A stretch of 64,000 nucleotides of DNA from Maea johnstoni (lineage: Eukaryota; Annelida; Polychaeta; Spionida; Magelonidae): contig OZ012689.1 of the NCBI GenBank assembly GCA_963942565.1, positions 21,628,360 to 21,692,359 on the forward strand, written 5' to 3'. A model generated the notes under the pieces. The model ran no database searches and was not told where the DNA came from. It worked only from the letters and a program-made list of their open reading frames with translations. The position numbers and the translations under genes were made by a program. Below, piece by piece: positions 10,858-23,600 of this stretch (its first letter is position 1; the number at the start of each line of letters is the position of its first letter).

Positions 10858-11076
10858 GTCCCGTGACATATCAAAATGAACCTTGAATTGAGCACAACTT
10901 TCTGATAGCCAATTGCCTATTTTTTGAGCTTTTAGATTGGTGAACCAGGCTCTTTAACAGGAATTTTACTTTCTCGCAGACATATATGCCGGCATGGTTC
11001 TCTAGATTTATATGTTACCACAAACGCATATATGCGCGTGTGGCAATGGAAGGATTAGATTCATTGTTAAAATGGC

Positions 11077-11306
11077 TACTGTAGAATAGGAAATTAATAC
11101 GAAGTGCAAATTAACCAAATCTGTGAATATGGATTTTTCCGAGATTTTTCATTCCGTAAAGCCAATATTGAAGGTTAATATTCTAATGACAGGAATAAAG
11201 CTGTAAATGTATGGTACAATATTTCCCACTTTCATATACCCAACTGAACCCATTTTGAAAAGTTTGGCAGAATAAACCACTCAGACCAATTTCCTATTCT
11301 ACTGTA
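11077..11306. mobile_element. 230-bp TIR element (TACTGTAGAATAGG ends)
   Basis: It begins TACTGTAGAATAGGAAATT and ends with the inverse AATTTCCTATTCTACTGTA. The ends are very close to those of the 1.27-kb element at 27111-28383, so both belong to one TIR family; the TA at each end suggests a Tc1/mariner-type target. Non-coding. Confidence 0.7.
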
Positions 11307-11309
11307 ATT

Positions 11310-12399
<1,090 letters not shown>

Positions 12400-12581
12400 A
12401 TACTTATCTTTGTAGTCATCTGTAGTGCTTAACCAAGATTTATTAGATATGTTGATTTCACAGGTTTATGAAATCTACACTTTTCAACCCTGTATATTTC
12501 ATATAGCATGTTGCCATAGAGACCAGGCATAATAATTTTTCAACAAAGCTTTTGCTTTTGTATACGTTGTTCTTAATTTCA

Positions 12582-12672
<91 letters not shown>

Positions 12673-12691
12673 TTTATATATATATATATAC
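12582..12691. repeat. (AT)n microsatellite
   Basis: A second AT tract with a few interruptions at its 3' end (ACATTTTATATAT). Confidence 0.95.
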
Positions 12692-12959
12692 ATGTATACA
12701 TATATTTTATTTACATATATTTTTTTTATTATTTTCTGTATTTTTTTTATTGTTTACACTACTCAGTTAGGCTCCAGACAATAACAATCTTTGTATGATA
12801 CCATAACCAAATTTAGTGCTATTAAGCTCTTCAGTTTATATCAAGTACTGGCCACTTCCCAAAATATTTAAAGGATTTAAGTAAAATATGTCTTTTCATT
12901 AAATTTTTTTATCATTTTTATTCCCTTTTTTGTGGTATTTTGTTTAATATCATTTGATA

Positions 12960-13040
12960 GTTAAGAATGTTACATGATGGAAAATTCATAGACTTAGATT
13001 ATGCCATCACCTTGACTGAGGATGAGCCTTCCCTAATTTG
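12960..13040 (-). repeat. partial duplicate of the 3' end of TRIM paralog B
   Basis: GTTACATGATGGAAAATTCA followed by TGCCATCACCTTGACTGAGG and GATGAGCCTTCC repeats the last codons and stop region of paralog B (13290-13365). A MITE (13056-13270) lies between this copy and the gene. It parallels the 3'-end copies downstream of paralog A. Confidence 0.75.
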
Positions 13041-13055
13041 TTGTATATTGTTGAT

Positions 13056-13270
13056 CAGGGTGCAACATAGGTTCCAAACCATTACGAGCGGGGCAAGCTG
13101 GCACTACCACTTGCCCCGCCACACTGTTAAACAAAGGTGAGTTACATTGCGAGGACTATGCCCAAAACATTTCTTCCCGAGCGGGGCAAGTTAGAGTCTT
13201 GTCCTGCCTGGCTGATTGCATTTTTTGCCGAAATCACTAGCAACGGGGCAACAGGTTATGTTGCACGCTG
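13056..13270 (-). mobile_element. hAT-like MITE (CAGSGTGCAACATA ends)
   Basis: CAGGGTGCAACATAGG...GGTTATGTTGCACGCTG. It is an inverted relative of 4237-4465. Only a 5-bp TTGAT repeat is seen at the borders. Opposite orientation and different position relative to the gene end suggest insertion independent of the copy at paralog A. Confidence 0.6.
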
Positions 13271-13299
13271 TTGATAGTTGATGTCAGTGGATAAGAATG

Positions 13300-15318
13300 T
13301 TACATGGTGGAAAATTCATAGATTTTGATGATGCCGTCACCTTGACTGAGGACGAGCCTTCCGTCGCTGTCCACCCCCACTGCCCATGGGTCCAGCGCCC
13401 CTTCATCTCCGCCTTTGTTGAGAAGGAAGCACCTGAAATCTCCCTCGGCCGTGAGGAGATGCAGGCGGTTGTTGTCGCGATCGACGATTATCACATAGCC
13501 GTTTTTGTCGCAGCACATGCCGGCGGGGTACTGGAGCTGGCCCTGGCCTTTGCCCCAAGAGCCGTACTGCCACAGGAACGCCCCAGTCTGGTTGAAGGCA
13601 GTTACGGAGGCGGCAAGGAAATCCGACACGATAATGTCGTTATTGACATTCACTGTGACATACCAGGGCAGCTGGAATGAATAGCCCTCGCCTTTTGTGA
13701 TGGTGTTTATCTCCGTTCCGTACTGATCGAAAATGTGCACCATCTTGTCTCGTACGCTGACGACAATGACATCGCCTCGACTGTTAACTGCGATACCTCT
13801 GGGGTGGTTGATTTTGTCAACAAACTTTCGAAGGAATTTCCCGTCTTTTTGGAATATCTTAACATCATTGGCTTCATCATCTGTGACAATGAGATTTCCG
13901 TCCTTCATCTCCGCAACCTGGCAAGGGCGTGAGAACTTCCCAGAGAGTATTTCGTTTGGCTTCTTGCTCTCCTTATTGAAGATCTTGATCTTCGCGCTCT
14001 GACGCTCTGCAATTACGATCTCGCCATCTCGAGTGACACACATGCCTCCGATATCTTTGTTGTCCATGAACTTCTCGAAGAGACTCTTGAAGGCAAAGCT
14101 CGCCAGCATCTTTGGTTCCGCCACCTGTAAGTATTCCCTCTCCGACTTGATCAAACCGAATAGCGTCTCCGATGCATCTGGACGTATCGCCCCTTCGTTA
14201 AATGTGATCTTCAACCTGGGCACTGGAGCGGCCATTTTCTGATCTTCCAATGTGCGAAGTTGGTCGCCAAGATTTCCTTTGATCGAGAGCACATGAGCAT
14301 CGCTACCCTTCTGGAGAAGAAGGTCTGTGAAGGCAAGAGTGTTCTTAGTGGCTTTGATCATGGTCTCCAGATTAGTTTTGCTGACGGCTAGACGTCCCTG
14401 CTCTTTGTTGTATGTGTTGTTCGTCTCGTCAACCATTGCATCGTACCAATCATTGACGAGCTTATGGACGTGATCGGCTTGTTCTTTTATCGCGGCCAAG
14501 GTCGCATTCTTGCAGTTTTCGAACTCTTCTTCATCACCCTTGATATTCTCCAGTGCCTCCTCCAACTGGGGAACCTGGAGGTCCTGAACGTTCTCTGCAC
14601 GAGTCTTCAGGTCAGTTCTTTGTGCCTCTGCAGAATCGTTGATATCATCAGCCATGCATTTGATATGTTCCTCTGATATGCGGCAGTCTTTGCACATGGA
14701 AAGATTGTGCCCTGTGCAGTAGAACAGCAACTGCTCCATCTGGTGGTGACCACAGTAATCAGGGATCATGGAGACAATATCGGCGGCTTTCTCCTTTTGC
14801 ATCTCGTCCACCATTAGAATGTGGTGGTGTTTGGAAAGGGCGACGCGCTTGTGTGCCTTGTGGCAGGTCTCGCAGAGGAACCATGTGCAATGACAGCACC
14901 AGGCCTCCCCTTGCTCGCCATCCTCGCAATTATCGCATTTCCGCTCCGCGTCATTCTGTGCTGCGCGGATGCTTTGCAGGATGTCGATGAAGACGTTTCC
15001 CTGAAGACCGGCGACACCATCGCCAGGAAGTACGGTCTCGTTCTGACACAACGGGCATGGAAATTTTCCGGAAGTGGCCTTATTCCCGTCAACATACTCC
15101 TCCAAACATGGCTGACAGAAAGTATGGACACAGGGCAGCATCTTGGGCTCCTTGAAGGCGTCCACACAGATGGGACATTTGAGGAGTTCATCCTCTGGGC
15201 TCTCTTCTCCTGCCTCCCCCTCTGCTGGTTCATTTTCCCCGCCGTCCACGGGATCTCCATCGGGATTGGTCTCGATTTCAGGTGGCGCCTCCTGGTTGAT
15301 GTCTGTCATATCGGCCAT
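13300..15318 (-). CDS. TRIM/RBCC-NHL E3 ubiquitin ligase, paralog B (672 aa, intronless)
   Basis: A single open frame from ATG at 15318 to the stop at 13300. RING ligands C48, C51, C63, H65, C68, C71, C88, C91 are intact. Two B-box-like zinc modules, a coiled coil and a six-bladed NHL propeller (from about residue 420) follow, as in paralog A. The RING, first B-box and distal coiled coil are almost identical to paralog A. The second B-box/proximal coiled coil (about 190-260) and the NHL propeller differ at many positions. By family knowledge the NHL face binds the ligand, so the two ligases may share E2 usage but recognise different targets. Start choice: the first ATG of the frame, matching paralog A's MADM N-terminus. 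No promoter element could be assigned. Confidence 0.93.
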   Translation of the reverse strand: MADMTDINQEAPPEIETNPDGDPVDGGENEPAEGEAGEESPEDELLKCPICVDAFKEPKMLPCVHTFCQPCLEEYVDGNKATSGKFPCPLCQNETVLPGDGVAGLQGNVFIDILQSIRAAQNDAERKCDNCEDGEQGEAWCCHCTWFLCETCHKAHKRVALSKHHHILMVDEMQKEKAADIVSMIPDYCGHHQMEQLLFYCTGHNLSMCKDCRISEEHIKCMADDINDSAEAQRTDLKTRAENVQDLQVPQLEEALENIKGDEEEFENCKNATLAAIKEQADHVHKLVNDWYDAMVDETNNTYNKEQGRLAVSKTNLETMIKATKNTLAFTDLLLQKGSDAHVLSIKGNLGDQLRTLEDQKMAAPVPRLKITFNEGAIRPDASETLFGLIKSEREYLQVAEPKMLASFAFKSLFEKFMDNKDIGGMCVTRDGEIVIAERQSAKIKIFNKESKKPNEILSGKFSRPCQVAEMKDGNLIVTDDEANDVKIFQKDGKFLRKFVDKINHPRGIAVNSRGDVIVVSVRDKMVHIFDQYGTEINTITKGEGYSFQLPWYVTVNVNNDIIVSDFLAASVTAFNQTGAFLWQYGSWGKGQGQLQYPAGMCCDKNGYVIIVDRDNNRLHLLTAEGDFRCFLLNKGGDEGALDPWAVGVDSDGRLVLSQGDGIIKIYEFSTM

Positions 15319-15351
15319 GTTAAAAGATGAATTGCAAAATACCTACTGCTA

Positions 15352-16640
15352 GAATTCTAGCTTGTCTGCTCTCAAGATAGTGTCTTGGTAAGGGCTTTCT
15401 TAAGTTTAATGCTTGCTGCTGGCTTTAAACTTAGAGAACTGTACTGTCTTGATGCAGGATCTTTCAAGTCTCTCTCAATATGATATAAATATTTATCTCT
15501 ACCTGCAGTTTCTGTGAACTCAGCTCTGCACCCACCAAGTACAAGTGTTTGATACTGGCCTTAAACTTAGAAAACTTAGCTGCTCTGTTGATAGGCTATG
15601 AAACCGCTCTTGGTCAATGTTTGTATGTGTCTGAAGAAACGGACAGTTTCTGTGGATGCTGGTCCTCTCGGAATATATTCCTGTTGGTCTCTCTATGTAT
15701 TTGTTTCGAAGCACTCAGGTTTTATACTGGTCTTGCAAGCTTAGTAGTCTTGGAGGTGTATCCTCACTTGGTCAATGTTCGAATGTGTTTTTCACTGCTT
15801 TGAGTTTCCGTAAACTGTATTCAATTCAGAATAGGATTTGCTAGGTCTGTGTACATGTGTGTTTTACCCGTTCCACAGTATTGGTGAGAATGTGAGTGTT
15901 TGTCTAGGACCTATACTTAACATATGGTTGTTCCACTTGACTGCTCTCAGCCTGAGTCATGGGGAGGCCTTTTCAATACAATCCACCAATCAATTGTTTA
16001 TAGATTATTCTATAGATGTTGAGAATGTTAAATCATTTTGCATCCACTTCATTTCCCTCATTCATTCATGCCTGTAGAAGCCCAAGCCAGGCTGCCAAAT
16101 TTGCCCATGATTTTCTAAATAGATTATTTAAGAAAGTAGTTAAAAGAAGTGCAGATCAAAATCCAACCCATATTTCTCGCTGTTTTTAAAGCTTTACTAC
16201 TTACTGAATTTCAAAGGTAGGTTAAGTATAGATCTCATTTTCTAATGGTTGCTGTAGGCATGAAAGGGTACTACTGCTTTGTAGGGTAGACAGTGTCCAT
16301 ACTGATTCTAATCATAAATACATGTATGTACTTTTTTGTTTCAATTTCATTTTCACACTCGATGGATTCTCTATTACCATTACTCACCAGATCAATATTT
16401 ATGAAAATAACATATGCTGTACATCTGCTGGCTTGCCTGGCTTATTATGCTTCTCTATAGGAATTTTTGCATATTGATGACGCATTGATTACTTACAGAG
16501 GTTATTTTTCCAGTTAGTCCCAATCTTTCCGCTTCACTGCTATCTCCCTCATGGTAAATCAATTTTCAGGTAACACTTCAGAGATCTTGCCAATTATATT
16601 TGTATTGTATGTGCATTTTAATCATTTTTTTTTTTTTCAT
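15352..16640 (-). other. 5' flank of TRIM paralog B
   Basis: It contains blocks shared with the paralog A flank (TAACATATGG near 15920; CATATTGATGACGCATTGAT near 16470; AATCTTTCCGCTTCA near 16527). No exon of NCAPG2 was recognised here. The rest is unique AT-rich sequence. Confidence 0.55.
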
Positions 16641-16997
16641 TTTGATTGACATATTCAAACGCTCAACTTTTTACCCCTTAATGCCAAGAATACCTTTAAT
16701 AAATGTTACTATGATACTTTTGCTAATAACTATGGAATAAAGTTTTTTAAAAAGTCAAAATTTTGAAGGATAGTTTTTAGGTGCGTTTTTATTATCATTT
16801 CCCCTTCATATATTTTTGAGTAATCCTTATGTTAGGGGGTATCACTCAGGACTGACACCTTAAAAAAAATTCATTAGAATACAAGATCAATATTTCCTTA
16901 AAGGTACAATATCCAAACCATATTTTCCATCATACTGCCTGCTTCCAGGCGCCTAATTCGCAAAGTTTAGTACTGCCAATTTAAGGAGTTTTGCTAA

Positions 16998-17216
16998 TAA
17001 GGCCAAGAAAAAAATATTGTTTGTTTCCTGTAACGGTCTGAAAAAGAATAGGGTAGGTAGGTGGGTAAAAAAAAAGAAAATTGCATGATTTTTTTGGTCT
17101 AAAATGTGTGTTTTATGCATGTTTTACGTTGATTGGAGTTGGGAGGGCAGAAAAAACTTTAGGATAGGGACTTTTTTGGAATAAAAACTTGTTAGGGTAG
17201 GGTTACAGGGAACAAA
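16998..17216 (+). mobile_element. ~215-bp MITE (TGTTTGTTTCCTGTAAC ends)
   Basis: TAAGGCCAAG, a short A-tract, then TTGTTTGTTTCCTGTAACGG. It ends GGGTTACAGGGAACAAAA, the inverse. The interior ATGTGTGTTTTATGCATG and AAAAACTTGTTAGGGTAGGG recur in a second copy at 60331-60568. Confidence 0.7.
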
Positions 17217-17659
17217 ATAGCTCACTGCTTTCCTGTGGAGATACCTAGTATGGCCAGTAAGCAACCAAGTCAATTCCATACCATTTAGCAATACTGGTAT
17301 AACATCTTCAATGATACACTTCTTTTCACATTCAATATCAGTATTATTATTTTCATACAAAGTATCGGTCCTAACCCCAAAATATCACCAAAATATGTGT
17401 AGTCTAGGAGTTGGTACCTTTAAAAGTTTGGCGATATGATATCTTAAAGCTATTTTTTATGATACTGTCTACCTTGTAGGGACCAAATTTCGTCACCTTA
17501 ATAAATTTCACCAATTAATTTTGAACTGCCTTCCTGCAAATTTTATATATTTTTCATCTTAAATGATACAATATGCCACTTTACTTTTAGGAAAGGATAC
17601 TTTTCCTATTCAGTGTTGGTAAAACCCTGCTCTATACTGTTTGCTGGTGTGTTTTTCAG

Positions 17660-20600
17660 AGCCTCTTGGTGGACCCATGCCCTGCTGTGAGGGTGGTTGC
17701 GGTACAGGGCGTGTGCCGAATCTGCAATGTATTCTGGGAGATGATACCGCCCGCCACCACCAAGGCGTTCATCATCAAACTGGTTCAGGAGCTGGCCAAC
17801 GACTCGGGCTCTTCAGACGTCAGGGTGGCTGTGTTCATGGTAAGTGATAGCATCTTTGTATTTATAGGGTCAACTTTCATTGACACATTGATACTGGCAG
17901 AACACCCAAAGGACTATATGTTTTAATAAAGCATCCTTTGAACAAATGTAAAGATGAATTATTTTTCGGAATCCAACTAACAACTCTCATCTAGATATTT
18001 TTCAGGGCAGGTCTCTTGATGTGATTTATCAGATGATCTTTTCTCTTGTTCAGGGTCTTAGTCAGGATGTAGAAACTGGGTGCCCAAAATTGGCGATTGA
18101 AAAACTTTTGGGCATCCTGTTTTTCAAGGGAGACCATACTATACTCTGATTACGGCCATAAACATGTATTTACTTATTGAAATAAGGCATGATATTGTTG
18201 TACAATGTATGGGAATTATATTGAGGTGGAGAAACTTCAATTATATGGTTGAAATTGACCTTTTGAGAAATGACTCACAGAAATATTTGGGTGACCTGCG
18301 GGGTGATTTTTGAGGGTTTTGGTGTCCAAATGACACCCATGTGCCCTGCTGGCAAAGACTATAGTCTTGTTCTCTTTCAGGGTCTTGCGTACCTGCTGGA
18401 CAACCACCTGAGTCATCCCCTAATGAAGACCCTGCTCCCAACCCTCGGCAACTTCCTCCACGACGACTCCGAGAAGGTCAGGGTCACGTTCATTGACCTT
18501 CTACTCAAGGTCAAGGGCATTCGGGCGATCAAGGTGGGTGTGTCAGGAAAACAAATGACCTATTGTTATATGACATTTTGATTGTTGCCCCATCCAGCAT
18601 GTTGCAGCAATCTGCTCATGCTAAGTTTAGTTTAGATCTTCATTTAAAACAAAGAACTTGGAGTAACTTGAGAACTTACTTAATAATATTTCAGCTTTTA
18701 CATTGAATTGAAACTCTAATATTTGCTGGAATCTGACATACAGATCTGAATTTATAATTTCCTATCAAGTGCCCTGAGCACTTTCTTATAGAATATTCTT
18801 TAAGAAAAGCTCAAGTTTGTGCTTCTTGTTATGATGTTTACTCGTTCGTGTTTCAGTTTTGGGCTATAACTCCAGTTGAGCATCTCTTGGTATACATTGA
18901 ATTTGAATTCAAATATTTGCTTGAATCTGTCATACACAACTGTATTTATGATTTCGCAGAAAGGGTCCAAAGGATTATATTCATTAAAATTCTTATAAGA
19001 CTAGCTCAGGCTTGTCCTTATTGTTATGATCTTTACTTGTGTGTGTTTCAGTTTTGGGCTATAATCTGTATTTATGATTTCGCAGCAAGAGCCCTAAGCA
19101 TTTTCTTATTGAATATCCTTTAAGACAAGCTCAAGCTTGTGCTTCTTGTTATGATCTTTACTTGTGTGTGTTTCAGTTTTGGGCTATAACTCCTGTTGAG
19201 CACCTCTTGGTTCGCCTTGAGAGCGACACGGCGCCTGTGGCACGCCGCATCGTGAGCCTGCTCTACAACAGCTTCATGCCCGTGGAGAAACCTGGCGACG
19301 TCCAGGTCATGAGGTGCCTAACTCTCATCCGCACGAATCCTGGGGCAGCACGACGCTTCTACCAGTACACCCATAGCCGCATGTCCGTGGAAAATACAGG
19401 TAAGAATTTTTCATCATCCTGGTATGCTTCAATCCTGGATTGATCAAGTGTTTTTACCAGTATACCCATAATGACTTGTCTGTGGAAAATACAGGTAAGA
19501 ATTTGTCTCATCCTGATACACTGCAATCCTGGAGTGGTCAAGTGTCTCTACCATTGCACCCATTGCGGTATGTCTGTGGAAAATACAGGTAAGAGTTTGT
19601 CGCATTTTGATACACTCCAAACCTTGAGCGGCATGTCCTTTGCTGCATGTCTGTGGGAAACACAGGTAAGAAGTATGGTGTTGCTTTCCAGAGGTTTATT
19701 ATGTAGCAAAAGTCATACATTGTGACAAAAGGTTAGTCATTAAGATCTTGGAAAAGGGGTTTCTTTCTAGATAGTTAGTCATTTTTATGGCCATGGGGCA
19801 TTGGTTACCTCAGTCCACAATCAATCACAAGTGTATGTACCTCTGACAACATTTTGAATACATGAATAAGACTTAAGATATTTTGATTAGCCTGGATATA
19901 TTGCATTGTGTACTTTGCATTTGCATTTTGTGCAATATGCTCTTGTATGTTTACTTGAACTGAACATAACAGCTTAATGATATAGTATAAAACTGAAACA
20001 CGAATGAGTAAACATCATAACAAGAAGCACAAACTTGAGCTTTTCTTAAAGAATATTCTATAAGAAATTGTGCAGGACACTTGATAGGAAATTATAAATT
20101 CAGATGTGTATGTCAGATTCCAGCAAATATTAGAGTTTGATCATGTTTTGATCAACATTTCAATTTCAAATATTTTCTGAAAAATGCTTTTGTTAGAGAG
20201 TTATCACCAAAATAGCTATGCTAGGCTGAGGCTACTTTCATCCACCAAAAAACAAGGATGCAAAGATCCATTTAAACCCTGTCATGTTGGTATTTATTGG
20301 ATAGCTCTCACTGAGGACTCTTGGGTGAGTACCCATATGCCAGTGTTTCAGATATTTTTCAGGATTTTTGCATCATTTTGTATGGCCCAATAAGCCACCA
20401 GCAGCATAAGGGTGAAGTATTGATTATTGTTCATCATGGAACTTGAGCCACTTGCCTATGATTCCAATGCTGTCCTTCTCGCCTACCAGCCTAAAATTCC
20501 TTTTGTTTGAGAGATATTACCAAAAGAGCTATGCGGTTTTGGGCACTTCAGGCATGAATGGGTCAAGTATTGAGTAAATATTGTTCAGCTTATAACTGGT

Positions 20601-23600
20601 GCCACTTGCCTCTAATTCCAAAGCTCTATTTCTCTCCTCCCGGCCAAGTTCATGGTGCTGCTGTGCCGCTGTGGGTTTAAGTATTGTTCAGCATGTAACT
20701 GGTGCCACTTGCCTCTGATTCCATTGCTGTTTTTCTCTCCTGCAGCTAGGTTCATGGTTTTGCTGTGCCGCTGTGTTGTGGAGTGCGCCCGGAGGGAGAA
20801 CCCGCAGAATGCCGCAGACTTCACCAACCTGACCAACACCACTGTCACAGCTGACGAGGAGGAGAAGGTCAGTCTAGTCAACGGACGCTACCCCACTCAC
20901 CCGGGTCTTGGCCAGGATTTCAAAAATGCCTGTCCAAAAAAGCAATTTCAAAATATCTGCCCGTCCAGATTTAGCCAGGATTTTGAAGCTAGCTGCCCAA
21001 AATTGGCAGTTGTTAAATTTTTGGGTATCTCCTTTTTCAAGGAAAAACTACAATGTACTCATTACCATGTATTTGCATATTAGAACAAGGCATAATATTC
21101 CTATACATTGTAATTGGAATTATTTTGAGGTTAAAACCACTTCATTATGGCATTCTAGTTAACGGACACTCGCCCACTCACCCGGGGCCAGGGTCTTAGC
21201 CAGGACCCAACAAGCCTGTCTTTAGGACGGGCGGTTTCATACAAAACTACCTTTTTAGTGATCACAATTTTCTTGACACACATACCATGATGATGTGCCT
21301 TTTTTTAATAAATCAGCCATTTGTGCCTACCTATTTTAAAATAAAGCTTCTTTTTGGGGGAAAATCTTTTTGTTGCAATATCTTGAAAACCAAACAACCA
21401 ATTGTTACCAGATTTAGTATGCATATATTCAATATGTAGAGGTGTACCTTTTCATAAATTTGCCATCTTGACCTACTTATTTCAGAAAAAAAATGTCAAG
21501 TGTGATTTATTTGTATTTCTGTACACTATTCAAAAAACCACAACACTATAAGTTATATAAATTTATTTTCATGTTAATTTTGTAGCAATTTTTTGTGTTT
21601 ATCTCTTGTGGAGATGAGGATCAGGATAATTTTTTTGTTTGTTACTCTCCAGGAAAATGAGGGTCAGGATGAGAACGAGCTGAGTCTTCAGGACACGGAC
21701 GCCATGGCTGGGTTCTTCGAGACGATCGCCATTCTCTGGGCAGGGATCAGTCACAGCCTTAATAAGCCAGGACACAAGGAGCTCAAGCTGAAAATGCAGC
21801 ACAAGTTCAGCCAAGTGCTGCCGGAATTCCTGCGCCTATTCCCGGTAAGAAATTAGCTTGCATGTTATCTTAGATGATTAAAAGAATGGATATGTAGCGA
21901 GAGACCAATTACTATATCTGCTATAGTGAAGACCTCGCTATCCCAGGGGTCTCAAATCTGGCCTCGGCGTGATGTCACTAGTATGATTTACATTACAGAA
22001 AAAGCTGCTCACCAACATGCGCAGAACATAACTTTGGGGATATTCGACGCAGCCTGGTTGTTTAGGTTGACCACCTGGTTTCGTATCCACTTGTTTTTAT
22101 TCATCTAAGGTGTTATTTAGGATTTGATGTAAATATAGTATGGGAATGTAAGACGATAGTATGTGTAGTATTTTGGATATGATGTAAAAATAGTATGTGA
22201 AAATAAGCAGATAGCTTGAGGAGTGTTTAGGACACAATGTAAATATAGTATGTGGATGTAACCAGGTATTGTGTGTAGTATTTAGGATACAATGTAAATA
22301 TAATGTGTGGTGGAAGTAAGCAGATAGCTTGTGTAGTATTTGGATTCAATGTAAATAGAGTACATGAAAGTAAGTAGATCGCTTGTTTAGTATTAGGATA
22401 CAATGTAAATTGGCTTAAGGTCACTGAGCTAAGAATTCATGCTTAGAAGGTGTTCACATCTTAATGGAGATCGCTTTGACTTTAACTTGGCACAAGTTGG
22501 ACTTGGAAATTTTGTTCATGATAGGACTTTATTTTTTTACAGGACCCACGCTGCACCTCTGCTTTGGTGCTAATTGCTGGTCATCTTCCCCCAGGAAATA
22601 TAGCAGTATACAGGTAAATCTAATGATAATAATATTGATGATGATAATATAGGAGAACTCGGATATGACAGACTCATTGAGACCAGGAAAATTAGTCCGC
22701 TTGGAAAATCCGGCATATGCATATGACAGACTCAATCCGTCATTAAAGTGTGTATGTTATTGCATTAGGGACCTCATTTGATAGATATGTATAAGTCAAA
22801 ACAGCCAACGAATATGGCTGGCTGGACTTATATTAAGCATGTATTTGTCTGCTGAGAACTAACAGACAGTGCGAACTGAGTGCTGTCTGGCCGAACGTAA
22901 CTCAGCACATGTGTTAGTCTCGGTAGGAATGAGCCGACTGCTAGAGACGTGTTTGTCCGGCATAAATAATGCTAATAACATCGTAAATAGCATTGTGTGT
23001 GTCGTGATATTGGTCCGTGGTATCTGAGTTCCAGCATATGGAATCCGGTGTACGCATGGCGCAATACACGTACTTGATATGCATGGGACTGGGACCAAGC
23101 ATAATGTCCGTCATAGCCAAAAGTCTGGCGTACAGTGGTCAGGGGTAGCCGATTTCACCTGTAGTAATAATAATGATGATAATAATAATAGTAATAATAA
23201 TAATGATGATAATAACAATAATAATAATGATATTAATAATGATGATGATGATAATGATAATAATAATAATAACATAATTATGTAAATGATAATAATGATG
23301 GTAATTATAATAATGATGATATTGATAATAATAGCGATAATAAGGATTATGATAATAATAATAATAATAATTATGATAAGAATAATGCTGATTTAACTGA
23401 TTTTTTTTTATTTATGTTTTATTTCCTCCTGTGTTCTCTTACAGCCAAGGATGCCTGTCTCGTCTGCGTAATCTGACCATGGAGAGCACAGCTGCTGAAT
23501 AAGGTGTTCTCAACGAGCCCCCTTAACTAATTTATTTGTTAATGTTTTATTTATTTCTTTGCATTTTTATACAGCCAGGGATGTCTGTCTCGTCTGCGTA

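Noticed and set aside
12499-12770. Ile/Tyr-repeat ORFs
   Set aside because: Translations of (AT)n microsatellites; the same holds at 39495-39755, 40251-40483, 45434-45631 and 48740-49063.
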